DNA from: Mycocentrospora acerina
Lineage: Eukaryota > Ascomycota > Dothideomycetes > Pleosporales
Length of the DNA: 64,000 nucleotides
NCBI GenBank assembly: GCA_022701365.1
Contig: JAKUHH010000396.1
Span: forward strand, 310,001 to 374,000
Direction of reading: 5' to 3'
Below, piece after piece: positions 21,746 to 34,000 of this stretch; position 1 is the first letter of the stretch, and each line of letters opens with the position of its first letter. A program made the translations under genes and the position numbers. The notes under the pieces are model-generated. The model had not been told where the DNA came from. It saw only the letters and a list, made by a program, of their open reading frames with translations, and made no database searches.

Positions 21746-23627
21746 TTGACGGACTATTCTAACACAGTCCAACTTTGCGCCTGTTGCAGTACTATTGTGG
21801 GTACTTTGACTTTGCCTGCTCTACGGAAGGCCCGTATTTCTGCCATACGTACCGCTTCAAAAAGCTGCCGCCTCTGCGAATTTCTCCTCCGTATCGCTGA
21901 ACCATATCGCGAGTATGCTGGCAAAAACGCCGAACTCGTGCGAGACGGTCCAGGACTCCGAATAGGACAGAAAGGTCCGCGAATATTGAGATTCTGTACG
22001 AATCTATGTGAGTGTCCTCAACCCTTCTTAAGTACTAAACTTGACTCTTGCTTACCACTTATCTCGCACACAGCCCACCCTGATGTCTCTGGATCTGTTA
22101 TTCCGATCGGCTTTCCAGCTCTACCCGATTCTGGAGGCCCTGCACATTTCACGCTACTTCGCGAATGGCTCAACTGGTGTGACACAACCCATGATTGCAC
22201 GAAACATAATAGCGAAACCCAAGCGGCATCGCCGACTAGACTGATCTATGTCGGAGATTCTGATCCAAATGTTCTACGCTTATACCTCCCAGAGGAAAGC
22301 GAAGTAGTAAAATATGTTGCGTTGTCCCATTGCTGGGGCGAGCACCCTCCAAAAGTGACCGATCCTCAGTTCTGCACAGTTGATGGTAACCTTAAAGCGC
22401 GACTAGAAAGTTTCAGCATCTCTGAGCTGCCAAAAACATTTCTTGATGCTGTCCAAGTAACCCGGGAGTTAGGCATCAAGTACCTTTGGATTGACTCACT
22501 GTGTATCATTCAGTGGAATCAGGACGATTGGAAGCGTGAGGCTGGTCGTATGGAAGGCGTATTCGCTTCAGCCTACTGCACGATTGCAGCAACTTCAGCT
22601 GTTGATTCAAACGCCGGATTTCTTGTCCAGGAAAGGAGGGATGAATATTTGCATGTGCAAGATAACTCAGGTAGACAGTTCTATGTCTGCGCTGACATGG
22701 ATGATTTCGACAACGATGTGGGAAATGCTAAGCTCAATTCACGAGCATGGGTAATGCAAGAGAGGGTTCTAGCACAACGGACTATCCACTTTAGCATCAA
22801 CCAAACATATTGGGAATGTGGCGAAGGAGTGTATTGTGAGAACCTTACAAGAATGAAAAGGTGAGAGCTCTATCACACCTAAAGTAGCTAACTCTTTACT
22901 GAACATCCTCCTTCTTAGCTCATTTCGGAAGAATTACTTCTTACTTGATCCAAATTTCCCAACCAGACTTATTAAGTCAGGAAAACTGCGTACTGTGGAA
23001 TTTATTCACTTTCTTTTTGAGGAATACTCAAGGCGTGACCTTACAAAGAAGACAGATAGATGTGTTGCAGCATCTGGTTTAGAGGACCGTATTGCAAAAG
23101 CTGTACAGTGTGAAGGCACATATGGCATCTTCCAGAAGTACCTTCATAGAAATATTCTTTGGTATGCGTCTGACAATAAGATGGAACCCATCGCGTACGA
23201 CAACAACCAACAAGTACCGTCATGGTCATGGATGGCATATAGTGGAGGTATTTCGTTCATGGATATTGAGGCTGGCTCAGTTCAATGGGTTGATACCCTT
23301 CAGCTAGATAAGGGCTGCAAATCTGCGTTGGTTTCAGATGTAGCAAAGTTTCGGAACTGTATGTTCAAATCAGATGGCGATCGTTACGCCGTCTTCGATT
23401 TTTTTGGAAAGAAAAGAGGATGGATACGGTATGATGTTGGAAAATCCAAGAAATATCGCCGAGAACGAGGTGTTGTTATAGGAAGGACAACAGAGCATGA
23501 TAGTGAGTCGTACTACGTACTAGTTGTTGTACCGACCAGCGTAGAAGGCGAGTACACAAGAGTTGGAGTTGGAATCATTCGATCTAGCTACGTTAAGATG
23601 TGGGAAAAGAACGTGCGAGTGGTGTGA
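21746..23627 (+). CDS. HET-domain (heterokaryon incompatibility) protein, start codon unresolved
   Basis: Two exons, 21746-22860 and 22919-23627, joined by a 58-nt GTGAGA...TAG intron; about 607 residues. HET-domain motifs are present in order: YVALSHCWG (about 190-198), KYLWIDSLCIIQ...DDW (about 245-262), RMEGVFASAYCTIAATSA and SRAWVMQERVLAQRTIHF. HET proteins mediate non-self recognition and programmed cell death after hyphal fusion, or related immune-like roles. A Cys-rich N-terminus (LCACCSTIVG, SCRLCEFLLRI) is usual for this class. The frame opens only with TTG (21746), and an in-frame TAG lies upstream at 21671 with no ATG between. A splice acceptor (TTCTAACACAG) at 21767 could mark a missing first exon, but I found no matching donor and start. 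It sits between the 68-bp array and satellite A. Confidence 0.82.
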
Positions 23628-23889
23628 ACAATACTAAGCGAGAAAGTCCAGAGTAATCAATGCAATACAAACTTAATCTCGACCTATAGGCACAGTTGTG
23701 GTGCTTGTATTCTTATACTTTAGGCATTTTACTAACTCAAGCCTCAAAGTTGCGATTAAGTGTCCCATAAAACAAATGGCAGGCTGCCAGTAGTTGTGAA
23801 CGGAAGGGAAATGTGTCGCGACGAAACAGGGCAGCCGATCTCGCTCAGGATTGCAGCAGACTGCTTGCAAGTAATTTTTCACATCCAAA
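23628..23889. other. 3' flank of HET gene
   Basis: 260 bp without a gene. An AT-rich 3' UTR-like region passes into satellite family A. Nothing else recognised. Confidence 0.4.
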
Positions 23890-26800
23890 TAGCTTGTAGT
23901 AGTCAGATTCTAATGTTTTAAAGATTCTAAACAAGGGCGGCAGTTGATGTGCTGTATTAACGTGATTGGTGGCACAGCTCTGCGCATTGTGATGAGATAA
24001 GGAAAGGAGAGGATAGGATTAGACTAGAAAGTGGAGAACTGATGATTGTATTACTGCGTGCATACTACCTACAATATGGAGGAGGAAAGTGCGTGCTGAG
24101 TCATCGGCTAGTGCTGCAACCAATCAGCGTGTGGCGCCTTCATGGCGACCACCGCGGACACATTGCCGTCGTGGAGAGCCTACACTCGGAATACAGCAGA
24201 CAGGTTGATTTTTAGGCCCCAAGCTCAGTTAATTAAGCGCAATCAGAGAACCTAGTTTCATTGAATTTGATCGAGTGCGGCAGCTAATGCGCCGCACCAG
24301 CGTGTTTGATACTACGTCTTTGCGCATTGCCGTCCTTGATGATCTACATTCAGGAGAAAGCTAACAGTTTAATTTTCAGGTTGCTAACTCAGTTCATTAG
24401 GCTTAATCAGAAAACCTAGTTTTGTAGAATTTAAAGAGCGGCGGCAGTTAATGCGCCGCATCAGTGTGTTTGGTAGAGCGCCACTGTGCATTGTCGTTCT
24501 GAATGATCTATACTCGCAATACAGCACACGGGTTGATTTTTAGGCCCCTAACTTGGTTAATTAATCGCAATCAGAATGCCTAGTTTCATAGAATTTAATC
24601 GAGTGCGGCAGTTGCGCTGCACCGGCGTTTAGTGGCACCACGCTGTGCATTGTTGTCCTAGATGAGCCACACTTGGAACACAGCAGACAGATAAAATTTC
24701 AGGCTCCTAGCTCAGTTAATTAAGTGCAATCAGAGTACCTGGTTTCATAGAATTTGATCAGGTGCGGCAGTTAATACGCCGCATCGGCGTGTTTGGTACC
24801 ACGTCTCTGCGCATTGCCGTTGTAGAGGGCCTACCCTCGGAATACAGCAGACAGGTCAAATTTCAGGCCCCTGGCTTAGTTAATTGAGCTTAATCAGAAA
24901 CCCTAGTTTCATAGAATTTGATAGAGCGCGGCGGTTGTACTGCACCAGCGTTTAGTAGCACCACGCTGTGCATTGTCGTCCTAGATAAGCCACACGCAGA
25001 ATACAGCAGACATTTTAACGTTCAGACCCCTAGTTCAGTTAATTATGTGCAATCAGAGTACCTAGTTTCATAGAATTTGATTGAGTGCGGCAGTTGTGCG
25101 GCACCAGCGTATTTGGTATTCTAGCTCTGCGCACACTGTCGTCTCAGATTTTCTACAACCAGGACACAGCAGACTGATTGAATTAAGTCTCTGACCTCTG
25201 CTACCTGTAAGCAAGCATGCAGTATTATTTCGTAGATATTGAACAACAGCAGCCACTTTTATGCTGAAGCGGCTTGTTCAGTAGGCGAGCCCAGCGCACA
25301 TGCGACTTGGGTCATCTACGCTCGCGGTACAATTCACTGCTTGCAATTTGACCCCTATGATGAAAGTCCTTTAATTTAACATATCCTAAGCCCTTGAAGA
25401 AGATGGTCAGGTGTAGCTGTTATTACGCCGCAACGTAAATCTGGTCACTGCACAGCTCTGCACAGCTCTGCACGTCACTGTCTTGAATTTTCTACACTTA
25501 GGGTCAGGCATGCAAATAAGGCTTTAAGTTTCTCGCTAAGACGAACTTAATAAACTGGAATTATGATTCTGGTGTAATTTAAGCAAGGTTATTAGTTGTT
25601 GTGCTGTAACGGTCTGTTTGATCAGAGCCTAGCTTTACACATGTTATCGTCTTAGCTTATCTGCACTCGCGATGCAGCATACAGTTTGATTTTTAGTTTA
25701 TCAGCTTATCTAACTGTATTTAGTTGAATTCTGAATTTTTACAGAATTTGAACAGGAGCGGCAGTTGTTGTGGTGTAACGGTCTACTGGTTGCAAGCCCA
25801 ACCTCACACACGCTGTCTTGAACTGTCTACCCCCGCAATGCAGCAGAGGACTTAAAATTTTCATTTTGAGATTGGGACACTTGCAAAGGATATTTATTTA
25901 ATCAATCTGTGCAATATAATCAAGTCAGGCATCTATTATACTGTAGCAGCCTGGTAAGTACGCGTAGAGCCCGACAACTATTGTCAACTTAAATAATCTA
26001 TGCCTTTAATGATGCGTAGTTAGTGAAAGCCTTATGTTTAATCTAAGATACCTATTCTAAAGAATGTCTTATGATTACGTAGCTATTACGCTGCAGCAGC
26101 GTTCTTAGTGGCGCTACTGGCCCAGCTCAATGTATATCGTCCTCGATTATCCACACTCAGGACAGTTCTGACCTACCTGAAACATTGTATTCCAATTTAG
26201 CAACATCTATTTTACTAGATTCTAAGGTTTAATAGCAATTGGTCAAGTGCGGCAATTGTTGTACTGCAACGATGTTCTCAACATTGTTCTTGGCAGTGTC
26301 CTCACAGCTCTACGCATTCTGTCTTAGATTATTCACCCCTACAATGCAGCAGAGACCTTAAGGGTTAAGTTCTTTGATTTAGACATTTGTTTTATTCAGT
26401 AAAAAATGCAGCAGTCCTTGTACTTAATTGTTGTTTATGACAGCTCCCCTAGGGGGATCCTGGTCAGCATAGCTCTCCGCACATCGTCTTAGATTATCTA
26501 CTCCCGCAGAATGACCTGCTATACAACAACTACATTTCTAGATTCAGGCACTTCTGATTAATCAGATTCTAAGGTTTCAGAAAATTCAGACGGGGGCGGC
26601 GGCGTTTGTGTTACGACGTTCCTGATAACGCTCTTAGCGCTTGTTACCAGCCTAGCGAGCAGATTACCGTTATGCATTATCTACAGCCGGGATATAGGAT
26701 AGCTGTACAAAAGTTGATTTCCTAGCTCTCTAACATGTTATTCATCAGATTCTAAGATCTTAGACAATTTAATCTAGCGCGGCAGCTGTTGCGCTAGAAC

Positions 26801-26900
26801 GGTTTCCTGGTGTAGGCACATTTCAAGTTGTACTAGACCACTCTGACCGTTTAAGGATAGCACTGCCAGAATAAGTCCTTTTCTTATGCAATCATCTGGA
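23890..26900. repeat. Satellite family A, middle block (about 17 units of about 165-175 bp)
   Basis: Tandem, strongly diverged units. Each carries a block like TCATAGAATTTGATCGAGTG, then CGGCAGTT with G-to-C-rich variants, then about 60 bp later TGCGCATTGCCGTC, a TCTACACTCG-like stretch and AATACAGCAGAC, then an AT-rich TTAATTAA-like segment. Cores are visible near 23930, 24276, 24437, 24605, 24765, 25087, 25415, 25765, 26250, 26600 and 26785. No coding frame of note. Units at 24240-25120 are the most alike; those after 25250 are more decayed. Confidence 0.85.
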
Positions 26901-26929
26901 AATGGTAGTTTTGACATTCTAGATGCACT

Positions 26930-27880
26930 AACCCAGGATTGAGGAACCTGTCTTCCTGTGTGCAGATATGCTGTCGCGACGAAGGTTGGACGGGCCGCTG
27001 CTCGCGTTAATCACCTCCCGGCGCGATCTAATGCAATCAAAATGATATCTGATTACTATGCAGACATTCAAATCTGACATAGAATGAAGCTACAGATGAA
27101 ATACCTTAATATCAAGAACATTATTTAACTGCAGGGAGATATTCTTCGCGACGGCGCACAGGTAGACTAGACTTTGGATGCCCAAGGAGCTGCTCAGACC
27201 GCTGACGGACAGAGCCACCAGAACACGTCTATTTGACATGAAAATTGGACAGTTGTAAGATCTGAAGCAGCTAATATAGCAGTTTAGATTTGAGAATCTG
27301 ATTCTGCAAGATGCAGGTCTTTTTCCGCAACAGAGTGTCTGCCGAAGAGCTACTGTGAGCCACTCCTCCGGCTAAGAACACTGCAACTGAAATACATTCA
27401 TTTGTATTGCGGACGCTTAAATTTAATAGGCCTTATTAAAAATGTGTAAAGAAAAACCATGTTAAAGATCCTACTCTACCGCGTGCAGGTTTATTTTCGT
27501 AGCGATGTCTCGTCCGTTAAAGCTCTTGCCCTTGCGGACCACCCCGACTGTCTGAGAGCAGCACAATCACGAGGTTGATTACCCTGCAAGTACCTAGATA
27601 GAAAGGCATAGGATTCTATACAATCTCTCAAGACCAAGGGTACTGCTCCCCTGCGTGCTGGTGTATCTTTGCGATGGCGCCTGGGTGGGTGGACAGAGAC
27701 GTACCTGCCACCACCAATCCCTCGTCCGTCCAAACATAGTGCAACCGGAATGCATTCAATAATTGCGCAGATACGCTTGTTCGATAGATCTTGAGATTCT
27801 GATACAGTATCTTGAAAACAAGGGCTTCATTCATCTGCCGGCAGGTGGAGTGTGACAACGGTTAGTATGGCTAAACATAG
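26930..27880. repeat. Tandem repeat family B, about 173-bp units, about five copies
   Basis: A recurring block with GCAGATATGCTGTCGCGACG-like sequence is seen near 26965, 27136, 27313, 27487 and 27655 (spacing 171, 177, 174 and 168 bp), followed by a GGAATGCATTCAATA / GATACGCTTAAAT-like segment before the next unit. Sequence does not resemble family A by eye. Identity between units is low, so the call rests on spacing and short shared blocks. Confidence 0.65.
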
Positions 27881-28625
27881 GCGGAGCGCCAATGTGACAA
27901 TCATTCCGTTCTTAGCTAGCCACATAAGCTATGGTTGAAAATACACCAAATAACCAGGGTCGTATGAGAATAGTAAGGGCTTCACTTTCTCCGATTTATT
28001 TCCTCGAAATCAGCTCGACGTGGGGACGTGGACGAGGACGAAAGTGCAGGTTCGTAGCCCTACCAACGACAATCCGTTCTGGAATTTGAACACGACGACG
28101 TCATTTTTAGCTAGAATAAATACATCGGTCGCATGGTACGAGCCAGGGAGAACAACTTCTGCTATACTCCGAGGTGTTTGCATGCTTGAAGGGTCTAACG
28201 TTGTGCAACGGCAGTTCGCCGTCACATACTTGCGGCCTCCCTGAATCCAACCGTGTCTTGTGTCAGACTGAGAATACCAACCAACAGCGCATCCCAGAAG
28301 CCAGCTATACTAAAATCTGAGTATATCGAGGCTCCCGAATTCATATTTAACAGTGCGTGTAGTCAAAAAACATCTGCAGGCCACATTTCCGTCCCAACGC
28401 ATCACCACTTGTCTTGCTACGCATGCCCTGATTAATACAGACCCTGCAAGACAGAATCGGTTTGATACTTACACGGAATGTTGGTAATTGAAGGCGTCTG
28501 TATACTGTATAGCCAGGTCTGACATACTGCAGCTCTCTTTCACCGTGAGAATGTGGCCTTCACCCACTGCAGCGCACCACGTGCTCGGTTAGGATATTGA
28601 AAATTTGCCACACAGTATTATAAAA
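27881..28625. other. Unique-looking sequence upstream of the Q-rich gene
   Basis: About 745 bp. Frames of 71 and 74 codons overlap on opposite strands at 28010-28244 without domain features. The stretch from 28440 on is probably the promoter of the gene starting at 28626. No repeat recognised. Confidence 0.4.
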
Positions 28626-28822
28626 ATGACGGCCTGCTGCCTCTTCCCCTCTTCATCAACCTCTGTAAGCCTTGCTATAACCCTTATGTTTATGCAAACT
28701 GACTGCGCGGTACAGATGTCTCAGAACAGATCCGGTACTGGCTGTAACCAGAAGCAACAGAAATCCCAGAAATCCCAGAAATCCCAGAACACCCAGAACC
28801 AGAACCATACCCAGAATCAGAG

Positions 28823-28853
<31 letters not shown>

Positions 28854-29716
28854 CAGAGGGGACCTCGTAAGTAGTTTGAATCGCAGCAGTGCCACACCTA
28901 AAAGCAGTAGGAAATACGCAATATCAGACCACTGATCCGTACATGATCGACCAAGGCCTCATATCCAAGGCCGGACTGATTGAAATATACGCAGAATGTG
29001 GGGCCGCAGGAGAGTGGCTTCCTGACCTCGTAGGTCCTGACGATCGACTCTACATACGGATCCACGACTGGCTTAGACCAGAGCACTGGAATGTGGTAGC
29101 ATCTGCACACAAGACCTTTATGCGGCAGGTTTGGCTCCAGAAGAGAGGCTATCCACTTCCACCGTATCTCAGGGAGTCTGTGGCGCCTCAGTCTCGTGAA
29201 CCACCCCAGTCTCAGGCTACAGCTTCCACCTGGCCAAAGGGCACAGCCCGCCCCGAGGCTTCAACAGTAGCAGCACCCCTACCTCAAGTCACGGTTCAGC
29301 CTCAAGCTACGGCTCAGCATCAAGTTTCACTTCAGTCCTATGTTTCAGCCCAGTCCCAAGTGGAGTCTCCGAATACTGAAGATAGGCGATCACGGACTGA
29401 CTACATTTCCGTCAGTCGAGACAAGCGTCGCAAAATACAAGTTGACGTTGAGGCCGACAACATGACAAACGCAACAATTTTTTCTGGTCGTGGAGGTCCT
29501 GAATCAATACGAGCACCTCAGTCAGCTGCTATCTCTACCAGGGTTTTCACAGACGAATTCTCCATCTCGCCTGCTCCTATTCAACAGAATGTCTTGAATG
29601 GCACACGAAAACGTCTAGTGTCTGCCTCTCCGGACCTCGAAAACCCCCAGTTTCATCTAATGAATGATGATGAGATTGACGAATTTTTGTCATCTCTGTT
29701 GGCGACGCCAACCTGA
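28626..29716 (+). CDS. Hypothetical glutamine/serine-rich protein, multi-exon, unknown function
   Basis: My model has exons 28626-28664, 28716-28866 and 28908-29716 (332 residues), with introns GTAAGC...CAG (51 nt) and GTAAGT...CAG (41 nt). The early part is low complexity: repeated KSQ, then an NQ-rich stretch and an SQ run encoded by a pure 6-bp repeat (about 28815-28860). Residues about 65-150 look folded (IEIYAECGAAGEWLP, LYIRIHDWLRPEHW, RQVWLQKRGYPLPPYL). The rest is Pro/Gln/Ser-rich and has a basic RDKRRKIQVD patch that could be a nuclear localisation signal. I do not recognise the family. It lies among satellites and may belong to an accessory element. Further open segments downstream suggest more exons or decay. 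Start and introns are uncertain. Confidence 0.45.
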
Positions 29717-30220
29717 CCGCCTGGCTGTCACGAGAAAGAGGATGTGTTCTTACCAGCCTTGTAAACCTAAACCAGAGATTCACCAGAACCATCACTCATT
29801 TCAAAAACACATGTCATCCATTCAGGGATCTGCATTCAAACTCCAGTCACCCGCTTTCTCATCTGCGCCCTACCTAGAAGAAGAAATATACCGGCATCAC
29901 TGACGCATCTTGCCACTTCTACAAGGTTCTGATGTGAAGGGCTGTTCGAATTCAAAAGGATGGACAGATGCGGGATCCATACAAGGCGTTGATACCTCCG
30001 CTTGTGCTTTTCTCAGGCCTCCAGGACTACTTTGACGAGTCCGTGACTGGTCAACATCATAACCAGCCTACCAGGTCTGAAGATGTCTCACATTTGATGA
30101 GAAACGTCACCTACTTAAGATGATTGCAGCCGAGTCACAGTTAGGTTCTATGCATGACTTTAGAGAGCAATTAATCCGATTGCTGCAGGACAGAGAGCCA
30201 TTGCAATCCTTCTCATAAGC
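29717..30220 (+). pseudogene. Open segments downstream of the Q-rich gene: further exons or frame-broken continuation
   Basis: Three stretches in different plus-strand frames look protein-like: about 29757-29900 (ends EEEIYRHH), about 29945-30120 (contains MRDPYKALIPPLVLFSGLQD) and about 30095-30218 (contains FDEKRHLLKMIAAESQ and ends LQSFS, stop). They may be additional exons of the gene at 28626 or a frame-broken remnant; no introns of normal length join the last two. The final stop is about 30 bp before the hairpin array. Confidence 0.35.
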
Positions 30221-30249
30221 CGGAGTCATTCCCCGCAAATACTCTTCAG

Positions 30250-30795
30250 TCTTTTAACTGAGCTTCTTCTCAGTCGGTCTTTTTTAACTGAGCTTCTTCT
30301 CAGTCGGTCTTTTTTAACTGAGCTTCTTCTCAGTCGGTCTTTTTTAACTGAGCTTCTTCTCAGTTCAGGCCTTGCTCAGCAGAGCTTCTTCTCTGTCTGT
30401 TTTGTGCAGCAGAGCTACTTCTTTGTCTGTCTTGTTTGATTGAGCTTCTTCTCAGCTAGTCTTGTTTGATTGGGCTTCTTCTTAGCCAGTCTTTTTTGAT
30501 TAAGCTTCTTCTCTGTCTGTCTTGTTCAGCAGAGCTACTTCTTAATCTGTTTTGTTTAACTGAGCTTTTTCTTAGTTGGCCTTTTGAATTGAGTCTTTTC
30601 TCAGTCGGCCTTGTTTAACTGAGCTGTTTCTCAGTTGGCCTTTTGAATTGAGTCTTTTCTCAGTCGGTCTTGTTTAACTGAGCTGTTTCTCAGTTGGCCT
30701 TTTGAATTGAGTTTTTTCTCAGTCGGCCTTGTTCAACTGAGCTACTTCTCAGTTTGTTTTGTTCAGTTGAGCTACTTCTTAGTTTAGGTCTTATT
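30250..30795 (+). repeat. Tandem array of about 30 bp with a hairpin in nearly every unit, 18 units
   Basis: The first four units are spaced exactly 30 bp apart (30255, 30285, 30315, 30345). Each unit reads ACTGAG-CTTCTT-CTCAGT followed by a T-rich linker, so it can fold into a 6-bp stem with a 6-nt loop. Later units vary (29-32 bp) but mostly keep pairing: CAGAG with CTCTG, ACTGAG with CTTAGT by wobble, TTGAG with CTCAG by wobble. One or two units (near 30505-30545) have broken stems. The array starts right after the end of the open segment at 30218, so it could lie in a 3' UTR. Confidence 0.92.
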
Positions 30796-31070
30796 TAGCT
30801 GTGCGGCTGCCTAGTCTTTACTTCTTTGCATAATAATATTTTATTTTCGGCTGCTGGGACTGCTAGCTACTTGAACGGGTACAAAGGAGTGAAGAGGGTA
30901 TCTTGTGTAGTTGAAATGTAATTCAATCATCTTCTTCTTAAGCCTTTTGTTATTTGTGATGAGCCTTAGCAGCTATAGGTTGCTTATTTAACAGAGGGAT
31001 GTCTACAACATACAAAACGTTAGCTTTGCTCTTAAGAATTATAAATACATTTAAGAGAACAATTTAATAT

Positions 31071-34000
31071 CTATTCCTCTGATTTCTGTGAATTTGAACA
31101 AGCTCGGCGGCTGTTGTGTTGCAACAGCAATCTTAGTGATGTTCTGGGCTGCTGCGCCTTCACACACAACTTCGTCTTCAACTATCTACTCTAGGTGTCA
31201 AGCGCAACTGTTAGAAAGTAGAGCCACCTATACAGAAGCCTGCTGCTGAATAGATTCTGCGTTTTCAACAAATTCGAACGAGCGCGGCAGCTGTTGTGTT
31301 GCAACGATATTTAGCAGTGTTCTAGGCTGCTGTACCTTCACACAGAACATCATTGTTATGTATCTACCTTAAAAATTAAGCAGGGCTTTCAGAAAGCGAT
31401 ATTCTAATAACAGGAATATTTTCCAAATAGGATCTACAATTTCAACGAATTTGCACGAGCGCGGCGGCTGTTATGTTGCAACGGCAATCTTGGTAACAAT
31501 ATAGGCTGCTGCACCTGGCAGGCTTCACACACCGTCGTTGTTGACTATCCACCCTGAGAATAGGGCAGGGCTATTAGACAGTAGATTTCCAACAGCAAAA
31601 GTCTACTCCTAAATAGATTCTCTGTTGTCAAAGGATTAAGCAAGGGGGGTGTTGCAGCGACATTCTTTGTGGTGCTGCCGCACCTCTACACACAACATCG
31701 TTCTTAATTTTCAACCCTAAGGACAGAGCATCGCAAGTAGAAAGTAGATTTACAATAAGAAGAGTCTAATTCTAAATGGATTCTCCATTTTTGAAGAATT
31801 TGAACGAGCGCGGCAGTTGTTGTGTTGCAGCGGCATTTGCAGTAGTCTGACACGCCTTGCAAGCTTCACACGCAATGCCGTCTTCAACCACCTACCCTAA
31901 GGATGTAGCAGGACTTTTGGAAAGTAAATATCCTATAACACAAGCCTATTTCTGCGTAGATTCTTAGTTCTCAGCGAATTTGAGCAAGGGCGGCAGCTGT
32001 TGTGTTGCAGCGGCATTTGCAGTAGTCTGACACGCCTTGCAAGCTTCACACGCAATGCCGTCTTCAACCACCTACCCTGAGAATGTAGCAGGGCTTTTAG
32101 AAAGTAAATAGCCTATAGCACAATTCAATTTCTAAATAGATTCTTAGTTCTTAACAAGCTTAAGCAAGGGCGGCGGCTGTTGTGTCAGAGCGGCATTTAT
32201 GATGGTCTGACGCGCCTAGCAAGCTTCACACACAACGCCGTTTTCGATCATCTGCCCTGAGGGTGAGGCAGAGCTGTCAGGCAGTGAATATTCAATAACA
32301 TGAGTCTACTCCTAGATGGATTCTCAGTTCTCAACGAATATGGGGAAGGGCGGCAGCTGTTGTGTCGCAGCGGCATTTGTAGTGTTCTGGGTTGTTGCGC
32401 CTAGCAAGCTTTACACACAATGTCGTTTTCAATTACCTACCCTAAGGGCAGAGCAGGGCTGTCAGGAAGTGAATATCCTGTGGTACGAGTATAATCCTGA
32501 TTAGATTCTAAGATATCAAAAAATTCGAGCAAGGGCAGTAGTTATCGTGTTGCAACAACACCCTTGGTAGTCTCCTGGGCTGCTGCGTCACAAACAATGT
32601 CGTTTTTGATTATCTACTCCCGCGATAGTCCATTCGTGTTAAAAATTACATTTATAACAGCATAACCCTATTGCTTAGCAGGTTCTACAATATGAAGGAA
32701 TATAAACGAGCGCGGCAGTTGTTGTGTTGCAACAGCATCTATGGTGATGTCCTAGGCTGCCGCAACTTCAAACACGCTGCCGTTTATAATTACCTACCCT
32801 AAGGATAGAGCAGAGTTAGAAAGTGGATTTCTAATATTACAAGTCTACTCCTCGTTAGATTCTCTGGTTTCAACGAATATAAACGAGTGCGGTGGTTGTG
32901 GTGTCGTAGCGTTATTTATAGAGTTGTTCCAGGCTGTTGCGCTTTGTAAGCTTCACCACACACAACGTCGTTTTCGATTGTCTACCCCGAGGGCGAAGCA
33001 GGGCTGTCGGAAGGTGAATATCCTGTGGTACGAGTATAATCCTGATTAGATTCTAAGATTTCAAAGAATTTAAGCAAGGGCGGTAGTTATCGTGTTGCAA
33101 CGACATCCTTGGTAGTCTCCTAGGCTGCTGCGTCACACACAATGTCGTTTTTGATTATTTACTCCCGCAATAGTCTGTTAGTGTTAAAAATCATACTCCT
33201 AGCAGCCTGACTATACTACTAAGCAATTTTTATATTATAAAAGAATATGAACAAGCGCGGCAGTTGTAATGTTGCAACGGCATCTACAGTGATGTCCTGG
33301 GCTGCCGCACCTTCACACACGCTGACGTTATCAATTACCCACCGTAAGGATAGAGCAGAGCAGTTAGAAAGTGAATTTCTAATACCAAGCGCCTACTCCT
33401 TGTTAGATTCTCTATTTTCAACAAATATGAGCAAGGGCGGCGGTTGTTGTGCTGCAGCGGCATTTATAGGGGTGTCCCAGGCTACTGCGCTTCACCGCAC
33501 ACGATGCCGTTTTCGATTTTCTACCCAGAAGGCGGAGCAAGGCTGTCGGAAATTGAATATCCCGTAGTACGAGTCTATTCCTAAATAGGTTCTAAGATTT
33601 CAACAAATTCGAGCAAGGGCGGCGGCTGTTGTGTTGCGACGGCACTTTTGGTGACAATTAAGGCTTCCACACCTGACCAGCTTCACTCACGTTGCCGTTT
33701 TCAATTATCTACTCTCGACATGAAGCAAATCTGTCGGGAGAAAAATTTCTAATACCAGCAGTCTAGTGCTGAATAGATTCTTCAGTTTCAGAGAATCTAA
33801 ACGAGGGCGGCAGTTGTTGTGTTACGACGGCATTCATGGTGGTGTTCTGGGCTGCCACGCCTAGCAAGCTTCACACAGACAAGGCAGGGCTATCAGCAAG
33901 TGAACTTCTAATAACAAGAGTCTATTCTTAAATAGGTTCTGTGATTTCAATGAATTCGAGCAAGGGCAGCAGCTGTTGTGATATGACGGCATTCCTAGGG

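Noticed and set aside
28656..28895. Minus-strand frame with Leu/Ala repeats resembling a membrane protein
   Set aside because: It is the reverse reading of the 6-bp and 9-bp repeats that encode the SQ/KSQ tract of the plus-strand gene.
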